Below, piece by piece: positions 24,977 to 27,291 of a stretch of 27,291 nucleotides of DNA. Location of the stretch: positions 1 through 27,291 of the forward strand of contig CBFHHY010000014.1 in assembly GCA_965655795.1 (NCBI GenBank), written 5' to 3'. The first letter of the stretch is position 1. The number at the start of each line of letters is the position of its first letter. This DNA comes from TMED14 sp002167805 (GTDB lineage: Bacteria; Bacteroidota; Bacteroidia; Flavobacteriales; Schleiferiaceae). Below the pieces are notes generated by a model that had not been told where the DNA came from, did not search any database, and saw only the letters and a program-made list of their open reading frames with translations. Position numbers and translations under genes: made by a program.

Positions 24977-25885
24977 ATGAAAACAATAAACAAAATCCTT
25001 TTATCAGCTTCGCTTGCCGTATTTGCGATGGTAAGTTGTGATCCTGATCCAGCACCTCCTTCACCTACTTTGCCAGTAGCATCGTTTACATGGTCTTTTG
25101 CTGTAGATTCAACGGGAACTACTGATTCTAATACTGTGGATCTTGTGAGCACGGCCACAGGTAGCCCTTTCTTGTATGAATGGTCAGCATCAAATGGATC
25201 AACGATGTCGGGAGAAACTGCTTCTATCTTTTTTCAAGACGCTGGAACATATACAATTACGCATACAGTTTTCAATGCTGCGGGACAAGCGTCTGATTCC
25301 ACTCAGATCACTATTTCGAGCACTTCGAACACTTTACCATGCACAGGAGCTGTGCAAAGCTTAACAGATTGCTCAAGTAAAACATGGAAACTAGCCTTTG
25401 TAGATACTGCTTTATGGGTGGGACCTACTGATGGATCAGCAACATGGTGGAATGTTGGAATCGCTGGAATTCAAGATAGGCCTTGCCATTGGAATGACGA
25501 ATGGATTTTAGATATCAATGGATCCATGGAGTATAAAACCAACGGTGATGTTTGGGGAGAAGGATATGTCAATCCGAATCCTGAAGCTTGTCTGAATGAC
25601 GCTGATGTTCCCTCTGCAACGCAAGCATGGCTCTCAGGAAACCATTCATTCCAGATTATTGAGCCTGTAGCACCTGGTCAGAGGACTCAATTGAAAGTCA
25701 TGGGTAATGGTGCTTTCATGGGTCTTTGTAAGGTGACTAATTCTGGTGATCAGAATACCACACCTCTATCCTCTGTTACCTATGAAATCAGAAACATTAT
25801 TCAAGTCGGAACAAAACGTTATCTAGAACTTGAGATCAACTACGGTGTTGGTATCTGGAGGTTTGTTTTCGAATCTGAAGACTAA
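24977..25885 (+). CDS. PKD-domain surface lipoprotein, likely glycan-binding (SusE position)
   Basis: This 302-residue lipoprotein has its signal peptide ending in AMVSC, followed by an acidic DPDPAPP stretch that may act as a surface-export signal. Residues about 35-115 form a PKD domain (VASFTWSF, FLYEWSASNGSTMSG, FFQDAGTYTITHTVFNAAG). The remaining 180 residues start TDCSSKTWKLAF and are rich in Trp, with a WGEGY segment, and would suit a carbohydrate-binding beta-sandwich. PKD lipoproteins in this position are common in marine laminarin-type PULs. No catalytic motif is seen. It is 39 bases after SusD and 8 bases before the GH16 gene, so it is part of the same operon. Confidence 0.8.
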   Translation: MKTINKILLSASLAVFAMVSCDPDPAPPSPTLPVASFTWSFAVDSTGTTDSNTVDLVSTATGSPFLYEWSASNGSTMSGETASIFFQDAGTYTITHTVFNAAGQASDSTQITISSTSNTLPCTGAVQSLTDCSSKTWKLAFVDTALWVGPTDGSATWWNVGIAGIQDRPCHWNDEWILDINGSMEYKTNGDVWGEGYVNPNPEACLNDADVPSATQAWLSGNHSFQIIEPVAPGQRTQLKVMGNGAFMGLCKVTNSGDQNTTPLSSVTYEIRNIIQVGTKRYLELEINYGVGIWRFVFESED

Positions 25886-25893
25886 AAAGTTAT

Positions 25894-27060
25894 ATGCTTA
25901 AAAACATCATTCCACTTGTATTTCTGGGTTTTGGTATTTCATGCCAAAACCCAGAAATGCCTGTGCTAATGATTGAAGATGTAGAAATACTAGAACGTGA
26001 TGTGAATCACACGCATACTCATAATGTATCAATATCCGATACATTTAATAAAGATGTAACATTCCGATGTCAAACAACGGGAGTTACCGCTACCGAGGGG
26101 GAAGATTTTATACATTTTGACGAGGTAATCACAATTCCAAAAGGAGAAACAACAGCGCAAATCGATATTTCAATTCTCACCGATACTCTTATGGAGTCCG
26201 ATGAAATTATATGGTTAGGCTTTTCTGATCCTGCAAATGTGAGAATTCAAGACGCTTTATCCGAGATAAAGATTATGAATGACGATACGTTCATGGTCAA
26301 TGATGATACCTCGGGGTATTATTCTCCTCTCTCCTACCCTGGCAAATCAATGGTTTGGTCCGATGAATTTAATCAGACGTCGTTAGATATGAATTCTTGG
26401 AATTATGAAACTGGGGGATACTGGTTTAATAACGAGATTCAATACTATCGAGGTGGAACAGCGAATACAGCACTCCAAAACGGGAAACTAGTCATAACAG
26501 CGAAGAAAGAAACTTATCAAAATAGGGAGCACACCTCTGCTAGGCTAACTACTGAGGGTAAGGTCGAATACAAATATGGTCGCATCGATGTGCGTGCTAA
26601 GCTTCCTAAAGGACAAGGAATCTGGCCTGCTATATGGCTGCTTGGTGATGATATGTCTACTGTAGGGTGGCCAGCTTGTGGGGAGTTAGATATGATGGAA
26701 CTGCTTGGGCATGAGCCCTACAAGATTCATGGCTCCATAAATTACGGGCCTCAAGGAAACTCATGGGCCTACACAAAAACCACTTCATACTCTCTTCCTG
26801 CGTCAGAAGGAGATTTTTCTGATAAATATCATGTCTTTAGTGTTTTATGGGAAGAAAATAGCATCAAATATTATGTAGATGATAACCTGTATGCGACCTA
26901 TAACCCCAGCAATATAGCAGGAGGACAAGCCTGGCGATACAACCATCCATTCTTCTTTATTCTGAATATTGCAGTGGGTGGCGATTGGCCAGGGAATCCA
27001 GATCAAACAACGGTATTTCCTCAACAAATGCTAATTGATTATATTCGTATATTCCAATAA
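25894..27060 (+). CDS. Calx-beta / GH16 endo-beta-glucanase lipoprotein (probable laminarinase)
   Basis: This 388-residue lipoprotein has its signal peptide ending FGISC (Cys17). Residues about 24-132 form a Calx-beta domain (TATEGEDFIHFDEVITIPKG, DTLMESDEIIWLGF, then IKIMNDD). Residues about 148-388 form a glycoside hydrolase family 16 jelly roll: MVWSDEFNQTSLDMNSWNYE, KYGRIDVRAKLPKGQGIWPA, and the active-site ELDMME with nucleophile Glu264, Asp266 and acid/base Glu269, then WPGNPD and the final MLIDYIRIFQ. The extra Met between Asp266 and Glu269 (beta-bulge type) is characteristic of the laminarinase-like branch. It likely cleaves beta-1,3-glucan at the cell surface; the substrate is inference. 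Confidence 0.93.
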   Translation: MLKNIIPLVFLGFGISCQNPEMPVLMIEDVEILERDVNHTHTHNVSISDTFNKDVTFRCQTTGVTATEGEDFIHFDEVITIPKGETTAQIDISILTDTLMESDEIIWLGFSDPANVRIQDALSEIKIMNDDTFMVNDDTSGYYSPLSYPGKSMVWSDEFNQTSLDMNSWNYETGGYWFNNEIQYYRGGTANTALQNGKLVITAKKETYQNREHTSARLTTEGKVEYKYGRIDVRAKLPKGQGIWPAIWLLGDDMSTVGWPACGELDMMELLGHEPYKIHGSINYGPQGNSWAYTKTTSYSLPASEGDFSDKYHVFSVLWEENSIKYYVDDNLYATYNPSNIAGGQAWRYNHPFFFILNIAVGGDWPGNPDQTTVFPQQMLIDYIRIFQ

Positions 27061-27100
27061 GGTCATTTTAACACTTTATACCGATAACTCAAATAAACAA

Positions 27101-27142
27101 CAACTAAATCTAACACAACTAAATCTAACTTAAATCTAAAAA
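27101..27142 (+). repeat. 15-base tandem repeat in the leader of the last gene
   Basis: CAACTAAATCTAACA (27101-27115) is followed by CAACTAAATCTAACT (27116-27130) and a partial third copy TAAATCTAAAAA reaching the ATG. The 82-base gap after the GH16 stop is otherwise AT-rich. It could be an unstructured translation-enhancing leader or simple replication slippage. Confidence 0.85.
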
Positions 27143-27291
27143 ATGAAAAAAATCTACGCTTTATTATTAATGCTAACCCTACCTTTTTTGGGTTATGCTC
27201 AAAACACCCACGTAGTGACTTTTAAAGTCAATACTGCGAACATCACTGTAGGGCCAAATGGTATCTATCTTGGTGGTGGTGTGATTGGCGG
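27143..27291 (+). CDS. Secreted PUL protein beginning with the repeated surface module, 3' truncated
   Basis: The ATG at 27143 opens a frame that runs off the window; 49 complete codons are visible. The signal peptide (MKKIYALLLMLTLPFLGYAQ) is followed directly by NTHVVTFKVNTANITVGPNG and a Gly-rich stretch, the same module as in the first gene of the window. Such modules are found in secreted glycan-associated Bacteroidota proteins, often before a T9SS sorting domain, but neither enzymatic nor binding function can be read from the fragment. It lies 82 bases after the GH16 gene on the same strand and is probably the fifth visible PUL gene. Confidence 0.75.
   Translation, partial: MKKIYALLLMLTLPFLGYAQNTHVVTFKVNTANITVGPNGIYLGGGVIG
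27215..27291. repeat. 77-base inverted terminal identity, right copy
   Basis: This is the exact reverse complement of bases 1-77. It encodes VTFKVNTANITVGPNG plus the following Gly-rich residues in the frame of the last gene. See the left copy. Confidence 0.95.

Noticed and set aside
1..27291. Complete circular element inferred from terminal repeats
   Set aside because: The end identity is inverted, not direct, and lies in two truncated genes, so it does not indicate circularity.
1..27291. Transposon or linear plasmid with terminal inverted repeats
   Set aside because: Both repeats are coding for the same protein module, no transposase or telomere gene is present, and the content is housekeeping plus a PUL.

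Overview
The window looks like a moderately AT-rich chromosomal piece of a Bacteroidota bacterium, most likely a marine Flavobacteriales relative. The reasons are a SusC/SusD pair, several proteins with type IX secretion (T9SS) C-terminal sorting domains, a short dapB following a DUF5683 gene, A-rich leaders without clear Shine-Dalgarno sites, and repeated matches to the Bacteroidota -7 promoter box TAnnTTTG. The genus cannot be named from this sequence alone.

Layout. (a) 1-674: the 5' part of a secreted protein on the minus strand, cut by the window edge. (b) 775-1716: a lipoprotein alpha/beta hydrolase. (c) 1752-5740, a housekeeping block: tRNA-Pro(GGG) with promoter and terminator, trxB, a DEAD-box RNA helicase of DbpA/DeaD type, RNase P RNA (rnpB) and a short Smr-domain gene. 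(d) 5760-11987: a secreted T9SS cargo protein of about 2075 residues with two parallel beta-helix cassettes, three fibronectin type III domains and two MAM/jelly-roll-like modules. (e) 12185-14070: tRNA-Pro(TGG), an SLC13/DASS anion symporter and tRNA-Arg(TCT). (f) 14140-18176: an unknown membrane-anchored protein, then DUF5683, dapB and a PnuC-like membrane protein as a tight operon, an unknown secreted protein, and coaE on the opposite strand. (g) 18248-19924: a secreted CotH-like protein. (h) 20301-27291: a polysaccharide utilisation locus (PUL) containing SusC, SusD, a PKD-domain surface lipoprotein, a Calx-beta/GH16 endo-glucanase lipoprotein and the start of a further secreted protein.

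The PUL reads as a beta-glucan (probably laminarin) uptake unit. The GH16 lipoprotein would cut the glucan at the cell surface, the PKD lipoprotein and SusD would bind the fragments, and SusC would import them with TonB energy. No PUL regulator is seen in the window. The truncated last gene begins with a secreted module that also occurs in the truncated first gene, and the two genes share exactly 77 identical bases in inverted orientation at the two window ends. This probably marks an assembly break inside a repeated domain and links both ends to one family of secreted proteins.

I found no CRISPR array, insertion sequence, phage gene or defence island. The most notable points are the 77-base inverted terminal identity, the near-leaderless promoter arrangement of coaE and the dapB operon, the packing of rnpB between two genes that share the same promoter octamer, and the duplicated architecture of the giant T9SS protein.
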